Assembly (NCBI RefSeq): GCF_003112435.1
Contig: NZ_BDOQ01000013.1
Location: 124,001 to 188,000 of the forward strand
DNA length: 64,000 bases
Origin: Novimethylophilus kurashikiensis
Lineage (GTDB): Bacteria > Pseudomonadota > Gammaproteobacteria > Burkholderiales > Methylophilaceae
Direction: 5' to 3'
A program made the translations under genes and the position numbers. The notes beneath the pieces are model-generated. The model was not told where the DNA came from and did no database searches. It saw only the letters and a program-made list of their open reading frames with translations. This document shows, in pieces, positions 9,921 through 19,607 of this stretch. How positions within the stretch are numbered: the first letter of the stretch is position 1; the number at the start of each line of letters is the position of its first letter.

Positions 9921-11792
9921 ATGCGTTTCAGCCCACGCTCTCGTATTCTCCTGGTGTTCGTTCATGACGTCCTGGCAACGCTCGTGTCTTGGGCGTTTGC
10001 CTATCTGCTGCGCTTCAATTTTTCCCTCCCCAAGGAATTTATCGTTTCGCTGTTGGAAACCTTACCGGTGGTGATGCTGTTGCAATCTGCTATTTTCCTC
10101 AAATTTGGCCTTTATCGAGGAATGTGGCGGTTTGCCAGTTTGCCCGATCTCAAGCGCATCCTTGCGGCAGTGGGGGTTTCTGCCTTGACGGTGGCAGCTG
10201 TGATGCCATTCATGCACCTGGGTATTGTCGTTCCGCGCTCGGTGCTGGTTCTCGACCCGCTTCTGCTGGTCATGATCATGGGAGGTAGTCGGTTTGCCTA
10301 TCGCGCCTGGAAAGAACATCACCTGTATGGACCTCGTCAATTGCAGGGCGAGCCTGTCATCGTGCTCGGTGCCGGAGATGCAGCCGTAGCGCTGCTCAAG
10401 GATCTGGAACGTAGTACCGCCTGGCGTGTGATCGGGTTGCTGGCCGATAAGGACGAGCTAAAGGGCCGACAGGTTTACGGCGTTAAGGTGATGGGCAGCC
10501 TGGAGCAATTGCCGATAATCTGCGAAAAAACAGGCGTACGGCATGCCATTGTAGCTATGCCATCCTCCACTCATGTAGAGCGCCGCAGGGCTGTGGACAT
10601 TGCTAATAGCGTAGGCATCACGGTGCTAACCGTACCATCTTTCGACGATCTGGTCAGCGGCAAGGTCAGCGTTTCGCAAGTGCGTCGCGTCGAAGTGGAG
10701 GATTTGCTCGGGCGTGAGCCGGTGCAACTCGACGATGCGGGCTTGCACCAATTGATCGAAAAGCGCGTCGTGATGGTGACGGGGGCAGGAGGGTCGATCG
10801 GTTCCGAATTATGCCGTCAGATTGCCAACTTCCACCCTGCATTGCTGGTTCTTTTTGAGCTGAGCGAGTTTGCTCTTTATCGGATAGAACAGGAACTTGC
10901 GCAAAGTTTTCCCCAACTTCGGGTGGCTTGTGTCATCGGCGATGTCAAGGATAAAAAACGCCTTGATGCTGTCGTGGGACGTTATCAACCCGAAGCTGTT
11001 TTCCACGCGGCAGCCTACAAGCATGTACCCATGATGGAGGATATCAACGCCCCTGAAGCCTTGCGTAATAATGTGCTCGGCACATTTTCCGTTGCAGAAG
11101 CATGCGTTCGCCATCAAGTCGCCAAGTTCGTATTGATTTCCACGGACAAGGCTGTGAATCCGACCAATGTGATGGGGGCTACCAAGCGCCTTGCAGAGAT
11201 GGTTTGCCAGGGGCTGCAGAACGGTGGTGTGACGCGATTCGTCATGGTGCGTTTTGGCAACGTGTTGGGCAGCAGCGGGAGTGTCATTCCGAAATTTCGC
11301 GAACAGATTGCCAAGGGCGGACCAGTAACGGTCACGCATCCTGAGGTGACGCGTTTCTTCATGTCAATTCCCGAAGCCGCGCAATTGGTCATGCAGGCGG
11401 GGCTGATGGGGCAGGGCGGTGAAATTTTCGTGCTGGATATGGGCGAATCCATCCGTATTGCCGATTTGGCGAAAGAAATGATCCGCCTGTCCGGGTTTAC
11501 CGAAGATGAGATCAAGATCGTCTACAGCGGACTGCGTCCTGGTGAAAAACTCTACGAGGAATTGCTGGCCGACGACGAACATACCTTGCCCACGCCGCAT
11601 CCCAAGCTGCGTATTGCCGAGGCGCGAAAAGTAGACGAGGCATGGGTGCAGGAAGCGGTTAGCTGGATCGAGTCCGGCGATTTCGACGAGATCGCGGTTA
11701 AACGCAAACTGAAGGACTGGGTGAGTGAGTATGCGCCCATGGAACCAGGTTTTCAGACGCTTGCCGTTCCTCATTCCATTACGATTCATTGA
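9921..11792 (+). CDS. Membrane nucleotide-sugar 4,6-dehydratase, WbpM/CapD family
   Basis: This 623-residue protein has about four N-terminal membrane helices (to about 120), a CoA-binding-like Rossmann domain in the middle, and a C-terminal SDR domain beginning at VMVTGAGGSIGSEL. The catalytic Tyr of classical SDRs is replaced by Met in NVMGATKR, as in FlaA1/PglF/WbpM 4,6-dehydratases acting on UDP-GlcNAc. Such enzymes make precursors of bacillosamine, FucNAc or QuiNAc sugars at the inner membrane. The ATG at 9921 is preferred to an in-frame ATG at 9831, which would overlap the epimerase. galU follows eight bases after the stop. Confidence 0.88.
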   Translation: MRFSPRSRILLVFVHDVLATLVSWAFAYLLRFNFSLPKEFIVSLLETLPVVMLLQSAIFLKFGLYRGMWRFASLPDLKRILAAVGVSALTVAAVMPFMHLGIVVPRSVLVLDPLLLVMIMGGSRFAYRAWKEHHLYGPRQLQGEPVIVLGAGDAAVALLKDLERSTAWRVIGLLADKDELKGRQVYGVKVMGSLEQLPIICEKTGVRHAIVAMPSSTHVERRRAVDIANSVGITVLTVPSFDDLVSGKVSVSQVRRVEVEDLLGREPVQLDDAGLHQLIEKRVVMVTGAGGSIGSELCRQIANFHPALLVLFELSEFALYRIEQELAQSFPQLRVACVIGDVKDKKRLDAVVGRYQPEAVFHAAAYKHVPMMEDINAPEALRNNVLGTFSVAEACVRHQVAKFVLISTDKAVNPTNVMGATKRLAEMVCQGLQNGGVTRFVMVRFGNVLGSSGSVIPKFREQIAKGGPVTVTHPEVTRFFMSIPEAAQLVMQAGLMGQGGEIFVLDMGESIRIADLAKEMIRLSGFTEDEIKIVYSGLRPGEKLYEELLADDEHTLPTPHPKLRIAEARKVDEAWVQEAVSWIESGDFDEIAVKRKLKDWVSEYAPMEPGFQTLAVPHSITIH

Positions 11793-11800
11793 GCACGAGA

Positions 11801-12667
11801 ATGAAAAGAGTCACCAAAGCCGTTTTTCCCGTCGCCGGGATGGGCACGCGTTTTCTTCCTGCCACCAAGGCAAGTCCCAAGGAAATGTTGCCCATCGTCG
11901 ATAAGCCCTTGATCCAGTATGCTGTAGACGAGGCTATTGCAGCAGGCATCACCGAGATGATTTTCGTCACCGGACGCAGCAAGCGTGCCATTGAAGATCA
12001 CTTCGACAAAGCCTATGAGCTGGAGACCGAGCTGGAAGCGCGCGGCAAGGAGGCGATGCTGAAGGTACTGCGTGGTATTCTTCCGCCACAAATCACGTGC
12101 GTCTACATTCGCCAAGCCGAGGCGCTGGGGTTAGGACACGCCGTGCTGTGCGCCAAGCCTGTGGTGGGTGATGAGCCGTTTGCGGTGATCCTGGCCGACG
12201 ATCTGATCGATGGGGCACCGTACGCCACCCAGCAAATGGTGCAGCGTTATGAGGAAACGGGCCATTCGATCCTGGGGGTGGAAACGGTTGCGCCTAGTGA
12301 AACCGCGAGTTACGGCATTGTCGATACCAATGGTGCTAATGATGCACTGACCCCGATCAAAAGCATCGTCGAAAAACCGGATCCAGCCGAGGCGCCATCC
12401 AACTTGGCGGTCGTCGGTCGTTATGTTTTGACCACAGGCATTTTCGAATGTCTGGAGAACGTCAAGCCGGGCAAGGGGGGCGAAATCCAGCTCACCGACG
12501 GCATCGCTGCTTTGATGGAAAAAGAACCCGTCCTGGCCTATCGATATCAGGGAACGCGCTACGATTGCGGCAGCAAGCTCGGCTATATGAAAGCCAACGT
12601 CGAATTCGCCCTGCGTCATCCCGAGATCGGAGCAAGTTTCCAATCCTATCTTGATGGGCTTAAGTAA
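11801..12667 (+). CDS. galU: UTP-glucose-1-phosphate uridylyltransferase
   Basis: This 288-residue enzyme makes UDP-glucose from UTP and glucose 1-phosphate. The nucleotide-binding start AVFPVAGMGTRFLPATK and the segment KEMLPIVDKPLIQYAVDEA are signatures of bacterial GalU. Length is normal. It supplies UDP-glucose, the parent of UDP-glucuronate and UDP-galactose, which explains its place at the end of the sugar-nucleotide cluster. An in-frame TTG at 11789 is possible, but the ATG at 11801 gives the usual N-terminus. The stop TAA overlaps the ATG of hpt by one base, so translation is probably coupled. Confidence 0.95.
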   Translation: MKRVTKAVFPVAGMGTRFLPATKASPKEMLPIVDKPLIQYAVDEAIAAGITEMIFVTGRSKRAIEDHFDKAYELETELEARGKEAMLKVLRGILPPQITCVYIRQAEALGLGHAVLCAKPVVGDEPFAVILADDLIDGAPYATQQMVQRYEETGHSILGVETVAPSETASYGIVDTNGANDALTPIKSIVEKPDPAEAPSNLAVVGRYVLTTGIFECLENVKPGKGGEIQLTDGIAALMEKEPVLAYRYQGTRYDCGSKLGYMKANVEFALRHPEIGASFQSYLDGLK

Positions 12668-13197
12668 TGACAGGCGACGAAATTTTTTCTCGGTCCGACC
12701 TGGTGTTTTCCGCCGAGGAAGTCGGCGCCGCTTATGTGCGACTCGCCAGGGAAATCACTGAAACACTGGGGGAGGGAAATCCCTTGGTGTTGTGCGTGAT
12801 GAAGGGGGCTGTGGTGTTCGCCGGACAGTTGCTGCCACTGCTGCGCTTTCCCCTGGATTTCGATTACGTACATGCCACGCGTTATCGCAATGAAACGGTA
12901 GGCGGGGAGATTGATTGGCGCGTCTTTCCTGATACGCAAATGGCCGGCCGCCAAGTGTTGATCCTTGACGATATTCTCGATGAAGGCCATACGCTGGCGG
13001 CGATTCGCCAGCGTTGCCTGGATGCTGGGGCAACAGCATTCTACAGCGCAGTCTTGTTGGAAAAGCTACTGGACAAGCCCAAGCCGGTTCACGCGGATTT
13101 CATCGGCCTGCAAGTGCCGGATCGCTACGTCTTTGGCTGCGGCATGGACGTGAATGGCCTCTGGCGCAACCTGCCCGCTATCTACGCCCTGCGGTAA
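12667..13197 (+). CDS. hpt: Hypoxanthine-guanine phosphoribosyltransferase
   Basis: This 176-residue purine-salvage enzyme attaches ribose 5-phosphate from PRPP to hypoxanthine or guanine. The PRPP-binding loop is VLILDDILDEGHTL, and the C-terminal VPDRYVFGCGMDVNG is typical for the family. It overlaps galU by one base and ends only 14 bases before the convergent cysG, leaving no room for a separate terminator. Its link to the polysaccharide genes is transcriptional rather than metabolic. Confidence 0.9.
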   Translation: MTGDEIFSRSDLVFSAEEVGAAYVRLAREITETLGEGNPLVLCVMKGAVVFAGQLLPLLRFPLDFDYVHATRYRNETVGGEIDWRVFPDTQMAGRQVLILDDILDEGHTLAAIRQRCLDAGATAFYSAVLLEKLLDKPKPVHADFIGLQVPDRYVFGCGMDVNGLWRNLPAIYALR

Positions 13198-13211
13198 ATC
13201 TCCGATACATC

Positions 13212-14624
13212 CTAGAGCATGAGCGGCGGTTGCGTGCCGTCGCTTGGTTCGAACCAAGCCAGCTTTTCCCGTAGTTTCACCACTTCCCCAATAATCGTCA
13301 GTGTCGGTGCCTTGAAGCCGGCTTCCGCAACGCGTGCGGCAATATCGGAGAGAGTACCGGTCATGACGCGCTGATGTCTCGTCGTGCCTTGCTGCACGAT
13401 GGCGATAGGCCAATCAGCGGGGAGCCCGTGAGCGATCAGCTGTTCGCAAATCTTAGGCAAGCCGACCAGTCCCATGTAGATCACGACCGTTTGATTCGGC
13501 TGTGTAAGCGCCTGCCAGTCGAGGTCGATGGAGTTGTCGCGCAAATGCCCGGTAGCGAATAGCACAGACTGCGCATAATCGCGGTGCGTGAGTGGAATGC
13601 CGGCGTAGCTCGCCACGCCGTTGGCGGCTGAGATACCAGGCACCACCTGAAAGGGAATGCCTTGCTCCGCCAGCATTTCGATTTCTTCACCGCCGCGGCC
13701 GAAGATAAACGGATCCCCGCCCTTGAGCCGCAGCACGCGCTTGCCTTCCTTGGCGAGCCGTACCAGCAGTGTGTTGATTTCTTCTTGAGGCAGTGCGTGG
13801 TTGTTGCGCCGCTTGCCGACGTAGATGCGTTCCGCGTCGCGTCGCACCAGTTCCATCACGCCGGGTGAAACCAGCGCGTCGTAGACCACCACGTCGGCCT
13901 TCTGCATCAGCCGTAGTGCGCGGAACGTCAGCAAGTCTGGATCGCCTGGGCCGCCCCCTACTAAATATACCTCGCCTTTGATACCACTATCCGCTGCGCT
14001 GTCCAGCGCCTGTTGCAGGTTGTGCTTAGCAGCTTCTTCCTGGCCAATCAGCACTTGTTCGGCGATGGGCCCTTCGAAGATGTCTTCCCAGAAGACGCGG
14101 CGTTGCTGGATCGTAGCGAGACGCTGTTTCACTTGGTCGCGGAATTCGCCTGCCAAATGCGCGAGTCGACCGTATGCAGCCGGAATCATGGTTTCCAGTC
14201 GCGCGCGCAGCATGCGCGACAGGACCGGCGCAGCACCGCCGCTGGAGACCGCGATGACGATGGGGCTGCGGTCGATGATGGAAGGGAAAACGAAAGTGCA
14301 GAGTTCAGGTTGATCGACGACGTTAACCGGAATATTCAGCGCTTGCGCCGCTTGCGATACCTGCCGGTTCACGCTGTCGTGGTCGGTCGCGGCGATGACG
14401 AGCGTAGCGCCGCTTAATTGCTCAGGATGGAACGGTGCGGCAAGCCAGTGCAACTGTCCTGCGCTGTTGTATTCGGCTACAGCGGGGCACAACTCCGGTG
14501 CCGCAACATGAATGTCGGCGCCGGCTTTCAGCAGCAAACTGATCTTGCGCGCTGCAACTTCGCCGCCGCCGATGACGACGCAACGGCGGTCTTGCAGGCG
14601 AATGAAAATAGGGAGTTGGTCCAT
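13212..14624 (-). CDS. cysG: Siroheme synthase (trifunctional)
   Basis: This 470-residue fusion converts uroporphyrinogen III to siroheme. The N-terminal dehydrogenase/ferrochelatase half begins [13 protein letters not shown] with the NAD site [12 protein letters not shown]. The C-terminal uroporphyrinogen-III methyltransferase half begins at [14 protein letters not shown] near residue 217 and includes [16 protein letters not shown]. The start at 14624 gives the same N-terminus as E. coli CysG; an ATG five codons upstream is less likely. Siroheme serves sulfite and nitrite reductases. The gene converges on hpt. Confidence 0.93.
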   Translation of the reverse strand: MDQLPIFIRLQDRRCVVIGGGEVAARKISLLLKAGADIHVAAPELCPAVAEYNSAGQLHWLAAPFHPEQLSGATLVIAATDHDSVNRQVSQAAQALNIPVNVVDQPELCTFVFPSIIDRSPIVIAVSSGGAAPVLSRMLRARLETMIPAAYGRLAHLAGEFRDQVKQRLATIQQRRVFWEDIFEGPIAEQVLIGQEEAAKHNLQQALDSAADSGIKGEVYLVGGGPGDPDLLTFRALRLMQKADVVVYDALVSPGVMELVRRDAERIYVGKRRNNHALPQEEINTLLVRLAKEGKRVLRLKGGDPFIFGRGGEEIEMLAEQGIPFQVVPGISAANGVASYAGIPLTHRDYAQSVLFATGHLRDNSIDLDWQALTQPNQTVVIYMGLVGLPKICEQLIAHGLPADWPIAIVQQGTTRHQRVMTGTLSDIAARVAEAGFKAPTLTIIGEVVKLREKLAWFEPSDGTQPPLML

Positions 14625-14727
14625 CGAATGCCTATTCAAATCTGGAGACTGACGAGTTGAGCTATTTTAGCCGCCCGCCGGGTCTCAGATTGAGTTATAC
14701 AAAAGGGCATTCATTATACCGCTTTAG

Positions 14728-16326
14728 TTATTCCACCCCTTGGCTGGCAAGGTAGTCTTCATAGTTACCGGCGTAATCGACAATGCCGTCTGCCTTGATC
14801 TCGATAATGCGTGTTGCCAGCGACGATACGAATTCGCGGTCGTGCGAGACGAAAATCAGCGTGCCCTTGTACTTGTCCAGGGCAGTATTCAGCGCTTCGA
14901 TGGATTCCATGTCCATGTGATTGGTCGGTTCGTCCATCAGCAGTACGTTGTGCCTGCCCAGCATGAGCTTGCCGTAGAGCATGCGGCCCTTCTCGCCGCC
15001 GGAGAGCACCTTGACCGACTTCTTGGTCTCTTCGCCCGAGAACAGCAGGCGGCCCAGCATGCTGCGCACGGATTGGTCGTCGTCACCGGCCTGGGTGAAC
15101 TGTGACATCCATTCGAACAGTGCTTCGCCCTTGTCGAATTCGTATTCGTGATCCTGCGCAAAGTAGCCGACATTGGCCTTTTCCGCCCACTTCACGACGC
15201 CGTGGTTGGGGTGCAGGTCGCCGGCAATGCAACGTAACAACGTGGTTTTACCGATGCCGTTCTCGCCGATGATCGCCACTTTCTCACCGGCTTCAAGAAT
15301 GATGTTGAAATCGTTGAACAGCGGCTTGCTGCCGTAGCCGTGGCTGAGCTTCTCAATTTCCACGGCCTGACGGTGCAGTTTTTCGCGATCGTCGTACTCG
15401 AAGCGGATGAACGGGTACTGGCGGCTAGACGGCTTGAATTCGGCAATCTCGATCTTGTCGATCATCTTCAAGCGGCTGGTGGCCTGCTTGGCCTTGGACT
15501 TGTTGGCCGAGAAGCGGCGAACGAATTCCTGCAACTCCGCCACCTTTTCCTTGGCGCGGGCGTTGTCCTTGGCTTGCTGGGCACGCGCCGATTGGGCTGC
15601 CTCCATGTAGTCGTCGTAGTTGCCCGGATAGACCTTGAGCGTACCGTAGTCCATGTCGCAGGTATGCGTACAGACCTGATTCAAGAAGTGACGGTCGTGG
15701 GAGATGATGATCATCGTGCTGTTGCGGTTGTTCAGCACGTCTTCCAGCCAGCGGATAGTGTTGATGTCCAGGTTGTTGGTCGGTTCGTCCAACAGCAGGA
15801 TATCGGGGTTGGCGAACAGCGCCTGTGCCAACAGCACCCGCAGCTTCCAGCCTGGTGCCACCGCACTCATCGTACCGTTGTGCTGTTCAGTGGGAATGCC
15901 TACGCCTAACAACAATTCCCCAGCCCGCGCTTCGGCGGTGTAGCCGTCGTACTCGGCGAATACCGACTCGAGTTCGGCCGCACGCATGTAGTCGTCTTCC
16001 GTGGCTTCCAGGTTGGCGTAGATGGCATCGCGTTCCTGCATCGCCTTCCACATCTGCTCGTGGCCCATCATCACCACGTCAAGCACGCGCTGATCTTCGT
16101 AGGCGAACTGATCCTGCTTAAGGAAGGCCATACGCTCGTTGGTATCCAGCGAAACGTTACCGGCACTCGGCTCCAGCACGCCGGCGAGGATTTTCATGAA
16201 GGTGGATTTGCCGCAGCCGTTGGCGCCGATGAGGCCGTAGCGGTTGCCGTCGCCGAACTTGACGGAGACATTTTCGAACAGGGGCTTGGCCCCGAATTGC
16301 ATGGTGATGTTGCTGGCGGTGAGCAA
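14728..16326 (-). CDS. ybiT: ABC-F ATPase, YbiT type
   Basis: This 532-residue soluble protein has two ATP-binding cassettes and no membrane domain, as expected of ABC-F translation factors. Walker A motifs are GANGCGKST and GENGIGKTT. The first signature is the divergent VAPGWKLRV seen in YbiT, the second a standard LSGGEKGR. The linker between cassettes (about 240-320) is Lys/Arg-rich. YbiT belongs to the ABC-F group thought to act at the ribosomal E-site to relieve stalls; its exact targets are not settled. It is a single gene upstream of cysG on the same strand, about 100 bases away. Confidence 0.92.
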   Translation of the reverse strand: MLTASNITMQFGAKPLFENVSVKFGDGNRYGLIGANGCGKSTFMKILAGVLEPSAGNVSLDTNERMAFLKQDQFAYEDQRVLDVVMMGHEQMWKAMQERDAIYANLEATEDDYMRAAELESVFAEYDGYTAEARAGELLLGVGIPTEQHNGTMSAVAPGWKLRVLLAQALFANPDILLLDEPTNNLDINTIRWLEDVLNNRNSTMIIISHDRHFLNQVCTHTCDMDYGTLKVYPGNYDDYMEAAQSARAQQAKDNARAKEKVAELQEFVRRFSANKSKAKQATSRLKMIDKIEIAEFKPSSRQYPFIRFEYDDREKLHRQAVEIEKLSHGYGSKPLFNDFNIILEAGEKVAIIGENGIGKTTLLRCIAGDLHPNHGVVKWAEKANVGYFAQDHEYEFDKGEALFEWMSQFTQAGDDDQSVRSMLGRLLFSGEETKKSVKVLSGGEKGRMLYGKLMLGRHNVLLMDEPTNHMDMESIEALNTALDKYKGTLIFVSHDREFVSSLATRIIEIKADGIVDYAGNYEDYLASQGVE

Positions 16327-16405
16327 GTGGAAACTCCAGAAAAAGAAGCGGCCGCGTTCATGCGCGGCCTGTCAAAGTAATTGAATTATCTCAGATTAAA
16401 AGGGA

Positions 16406-17011
16406 TTAGCGGAAACGGTTTTCCACAACGACTTCATTCATGGGGAGTTGACCGCCGCGCGGCCACGCTTCGCGCGCTTTCTTGCCGATGGCGACGAACA
16501 TCGCCACTACGTGATCTTCCGGCAGATTGATGAGTTTTCCCACTGCATCGAAATCGAAGCCGTCCATGGGGCAGGAGTCGTAGCCCATTTCTTTGGCAGC
16601 CAGCATCAGCGTTGTGGCTGCCATGCCGCACGAACGCATGGCTTCGTCGCGCTGTACCTGTTCGCGGCCGCTGTAGTACTGGCCGATCGCCGGCACGAGA
16701 AAATCGCGCACAGGCTGCGGCGCGTCTTTCCAGTAGCGACCCGGTTCCTTTTCCCAGGACTTGAGGTCGGCCGTGAGGATGACCAGCAGGGAGGCATCGG
16801 TCACTTGCGCCTGATCCCAGGCGACTGCACGCAGTTGTTGACGCAATTCCGGATCGCGCGCCAGCACGAAACGCCAGTTCTGGATATTGAATGCCGTGGG
16901 CGACAGCAGTGCGAGCGACATCAAGCGCTCGATCTCGCTTTCCTGCATATGATGGCGCGGATCGAAACCCTTGATGGAGCGGCGGGTCTCGATGGCTTGC
17001 GTTACGTTCAT
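16406..17011 (-). CDS. Nitroreductase-family FMN oxidoreductase
   Basis: This 201-residue protein begins TQAIETRRSIKGFDP, the FMN-binding RRSxxxF signature of the nitroreductase fold, and has the family segments LSPTAFNIQNWRFV and DSCPMDGFD. Such enzymes reduce nitroaromatics, quinones or flavins with NAD(P)H, usually as homodimers; the physiological substrate is not predictable. The start ATG overlaps the stop of the GreB-like gene by four bases, so the two are translationally coupled. Confidence 0.88.
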   Translation of the reverse strand: MNVTQAIETRRSIKGFDPRHHMQESEIERLMSLALLSPTAFNIQNWRFVLARDPELRQQLRAVAWDQAQVTDASLLVILTADLKSWEKEPGRYWKDAPQPVRDFLVPAIGQYYSGREQVQRDEAMRSCGMAATTLMLAAKEMGYDSCPMDGFDFDAVGKLINLPEDHVVAMFVAIGKKAREAWPRGGQLPMNEVVVENRFR

Positions 17012-17523
17012 GCGTTTTCCTCCAGGGGATAGTTGATGTTGGTGATTTCCAGTTCCATGTCGCCCGCCGGACGCCGCCAGCGCACCACATCGCCGACTTT
17101 GGCGCCGATCAAGGCGCGTGCCAGGGGGGATACCCAGCTGACATGGTTATTAGCGATGTCGGCTTCGTCTTCGCCTACGATGGCGAAGGTGTGCACATCG
17201 CCGTTTTCGTCCTCGACTTCGACTACCGCACCGAAACGCACCTCGGTGACAGGCTGTGTCGCGGGATCGACCACGATGGCGCTCTCCATACGAGCACCGA
17301 AATAGCGCAGATCGCGCTCGACCTCGGCTTTCTGCTGGATGGCAAAGGGATCGTCCTTGCGGGCAATCAATTGCTTGCGCAAGGTATCCAGCCGTGCCGC
17401 TTCCTCGCTTAGCAAGCGGAAACCGCGCGGCGTGACGTAATTGGGGTGCGGACTGATCGGGCGTTCGACCAGCTCATCGCCGGCCTGCTCGAATTTATCC
17501 TCGTTGAGAAATGCGCGACTCAT
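17008..17523 (-). CDS. GreA/GreB-family protein lacking the usual acidic tip
   Basis: This 171-residue protein carries an N-terminal coiled-coil region (about 35-80) and a C-terminal FKBP-like GreA/B domain (RFGAVVEVEDENGDVHTF to the end), so it belongs to the secondary-channel family of RNA polymerase. Canonical GreA/GreB carry a G-D-x-S-E-N motif at the coiled-coil tip whose acidic residues catalyse transcript cleavage. Here the corresponding segment reads KDDPFAIQQKAEVERDL, with no such motif. It may therefore bind polymerase without stimulating cleavage. It heads a pair with the nitroreductase. A TATAAT on the minus strand at 17641-17646 is a possible -10 box. Confidence 0.75.
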   Translation of the reverse strand: MSRAFLNEDKFEQAGDELVERPISPHPNYVTPRGFRLLSEEAARLDTLRKQLIARKDDPFAIQQKAEVERDLRYFGARMESAIVVDPATQPVTEVRFGAVVEVEDENGDVHTFAIVGEDEADIANNHVSWVSPLARALIGAKVGDVVRWRRPAGDMELEITNINYPLEENA

Positions 17524-17673
17524 GTTCTGACTCTATCAAAAGCTTGCCGCCATTCGGTTGCTGCCGGGCATCGAACGGTGATGTCGGATCACATCAAATG
17601 GAAAAAAGCAGGCAACTGCTGAAGGCGGGCAATGGGTTGAATTATACGCTTACCCGGCTGTTTTTATAAGGTT

Positions 17674-18384
17674 TTAGGCCAAGGATAGCAACAGGGAAGC
17701 GATGACGGTTTCGCGCAGCCAGGCCCAATCGGCTTCCGGCTGCAGCGTATGTTTCTGGTTGATTTCGAGCTCGATGCCCAGGTATTGCGACTCGGTGAAG
17801 CGTTTGCGTAAAAAGGTGCACATGCCATCGGATTTACCCGCGTAAGGGTAATTGCGGCGAATGCGCAGTTCAGGCCGTGCCTGGCACAAGGCATGCTGCC
17901 AGCGCAGGCACAGACCCAGTTCTCCTTGCCGCTCGGGATCGTACAAGAGGCCGACGTCGGCATTACGTACCTCGCCGTTCAATTCCGGGGTAAAGCTGTG
18001 GCTGGATATGTGAATGACCCAGCGGCCTTGCTGCACGGCGTCTGCGACGTGGCGTTCTACGGCCTCCCGGTAGGGATGGTAGTAGTCGCGCAGGATCTCG
18101 GCCTTAACATTTGCCGGCTGGTTTCGCACCAAGGTCGAGAAGAGCTTGTGATGGCCGGGAGAGCGATTAAGCTCGACCAGCAACCGACTCGTTGTGGACG
18201 ACACCAACGGCGCACGCAGGGCCTCAGCCAGCTCCTGCGCCATGATAAGTGCACCGGGGTCATAGCCGCGATGCGTGTTGAGCAAGGTTTCATAGCCGCG
18301 GAACAAGGTGGCGTAAGCTGGCGGTATCTCGTTGCCGCCGTGCTCGCAGCTCACGAGATATTGAATTTCCGTCCCATTCGTCAA
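17674..18384 (-). CDS. N-formylglutamate amidohydrolase family protein
   Basis: This protein of about 236 residues has the family motifs SCEHGGNEIP near its start, HRGYDPGA, HISSHSFTPEL and a C-terminal EINQKH, all consistent with the metal-dependent N-formylglutamate amidohydrolase fold. Classical members release formate from N-formylglutamate in histidine degradation, but no hut genes are nearby, so another amide substrate is likely. I choose the TTG at 18384 because it overlaps the upstream stop by four bases (TTGA); a GTG at 18432 would add 16 residues and a 52-base overlap. It is the last gene of a four-gene operon with two amide-bond ligases and a peptidase. Confidence 0.8.
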   Translation of the reverse strand: MTNGTEIQYLVSCEHGGNEIPPAYATLFRGYETLLNTHRGYDPGALIMAQELAEALRAPLVSSTTSRLLVELNRSPGHHKLFSTLVRNQPANVKAEILRDYYHPYREAVERHVADAVQQGRWVIHISSHSFTPELNGEVRNADVGLLYDPERQGELGLCLRWQHALCQARPELRIRRNYPYAGKSDGMCTFLRKRFTESQYLGIELEINQKHTLQPEADWAWLRETVIASLLLSLA

Positions 18385-19607
18385 CCCAGCCCCCGTCCCA
18401 GGAATAAACGTCCCTCGTTCAGGCAATCGCACAGTTCGCGATACGTCGCTTCCAGTTGTTTATGTTCCACCTTGATTCCGATGTAATGGCGCAGCCGGCG
18501 TGCCAGCGTGCCGTGTTTGAGGATCAATTGCAGCGTCGGCCCCCAAGGCTGGAGCAAAGATTGGCTGCTCAAGGGTTGGTCGATGAGAAATTGCCAGAGT
18601 TCCCTCGCCATGCAGCGTTCTCCGGCATAGCCCAGGCGACGTAGGTAGACGCTATCTGCGATGACGGCTTGTTCGGCATCGAGCATGGTGCTTTTGAGAA
18701 TGCGGAACAGGTTGGCCGTATCGGCGGTAGGCCAATCGCCGGTGTTGTCGTACAGATGCTTGACCAAGGCAATGACGGCGGCAGCAATGGCGATGTCGGC
18801 TTGCGGGCATTCCTGTACATCGGCGAGACGAATTTCTATGGCGCTACGCTCGAAGCGCGGTACAGCGGCACGAACATTCAGCCATTCGTGTTGCAAGACG
18901 CCCTCGGGGTCGTAAGGCGCGATTTCCTTGAACATTGGGGCAAGAATGTTGTTGCGGTACTCTTCCGGGCTGGCGATGGGCTCGGGAATCAATTCTCCGG
19001 CCGTCGATGGTATGCGTTGCTGATGGGTGCGATAGACCTCCAACCGGTAATCCATGAAGCCGCTCCATTGCCCGTCGGCATAAGGGGAACTGGCCGCGAG
19101 AGCAGGGATCAGCGGCAAGGCCCAGCGTACGGCCTCATGCAACCGAGCAAACTCGGTTTCGTCTGCAAACGGCAGGTTGACCTGCATGCTTTGCACATTG
19201 GCATGACCGTGACGATGGCAATCGAAAATGCGTTCATAGGCTTGGTATATCTCTGCCTGTCGATGCGGCCACAGCCGGGTTTCGCTTTCAGGGTTCATCC
19301 AGGGGTGCATGGCGCTGGGCATAAGCCGTGCGTTGAAAGCGTTGAGGGCCGAGTTGATACGCTGGATTTTTTCCATGAACCAGATGGGCAGGGCTTCCAA
19401 ATCGGCAGTGGGGTGTTCGTTCTTCAGTTCGATTTGATGCAGCACGAGTTCATTGCTGCATCCGATACGGTCATGTTCCTGATGCAACGAACCGGCATCG
19501 TCGAACAAGCGATCGGCGATGGGCTGGATGGATAGCGTCTCCCGATCCACGATCATGTATTCGAGTTCGATGCCGTAGCCGGCAAAGACGGAAATGGGCG
19601 ATTTCAT
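18381..19607 (-). CDS. Glutamate-cysteine ligase-like carboxylate-amine ligase (GCS2, COG2170)
   Basis: This 408-residue protein starts with YGIELEYMIVD, the ATP-binding motif of the GCS2 family, and contains QSMQVNLPFAD and EIRLADVQECPQADIA further on. GCS2 enzymes join an amino group to the gamma-carboxyl of glutamate or to similar carboxylates; some make glutathione precursors, but many COG2170 proteins are uncharacterised. Its stop overlaps the amidohydrolase start, and its own start overlaps the RimK-like gene by four bases. The setting suggests it forms one amide bond of an unknown product. Confidence 0.85.
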   Translation of the reverse strand: MKSPISVFAGYGIELEYMIVDRETLSIQPIADRLFDDAGSLHQEHDRIGCSNELVLHQIELKNEHPTADLEALPIWFMEKIQRINSALNAFNARLMPSAMHPWMNPESETRLWPHRQAEIYQAYERIFDCHRHGHANVQSMQVNLPFADETEFARLHEAVRWALPLIPALAASSPYADGQWSGFMDYRLEVYRTHQQRIPSTAGELIPEPIASPEEYRNNILAPMFKEIAPYDPEGVLQHEWLNVRAAVPRFERSAIEIRLADVQECPQADIAIAAAVIALVKHLYDNTGDWPTADTANLFRILKSTMLDAEQAVIADSVYLRRLGYAGERCMARELWQFLIDQPLSSQSLLQPWGPTLQLILKHGTLARRLRHYIGIKVEHKQLEATYRELCDCLNEGRLFLGRGLG

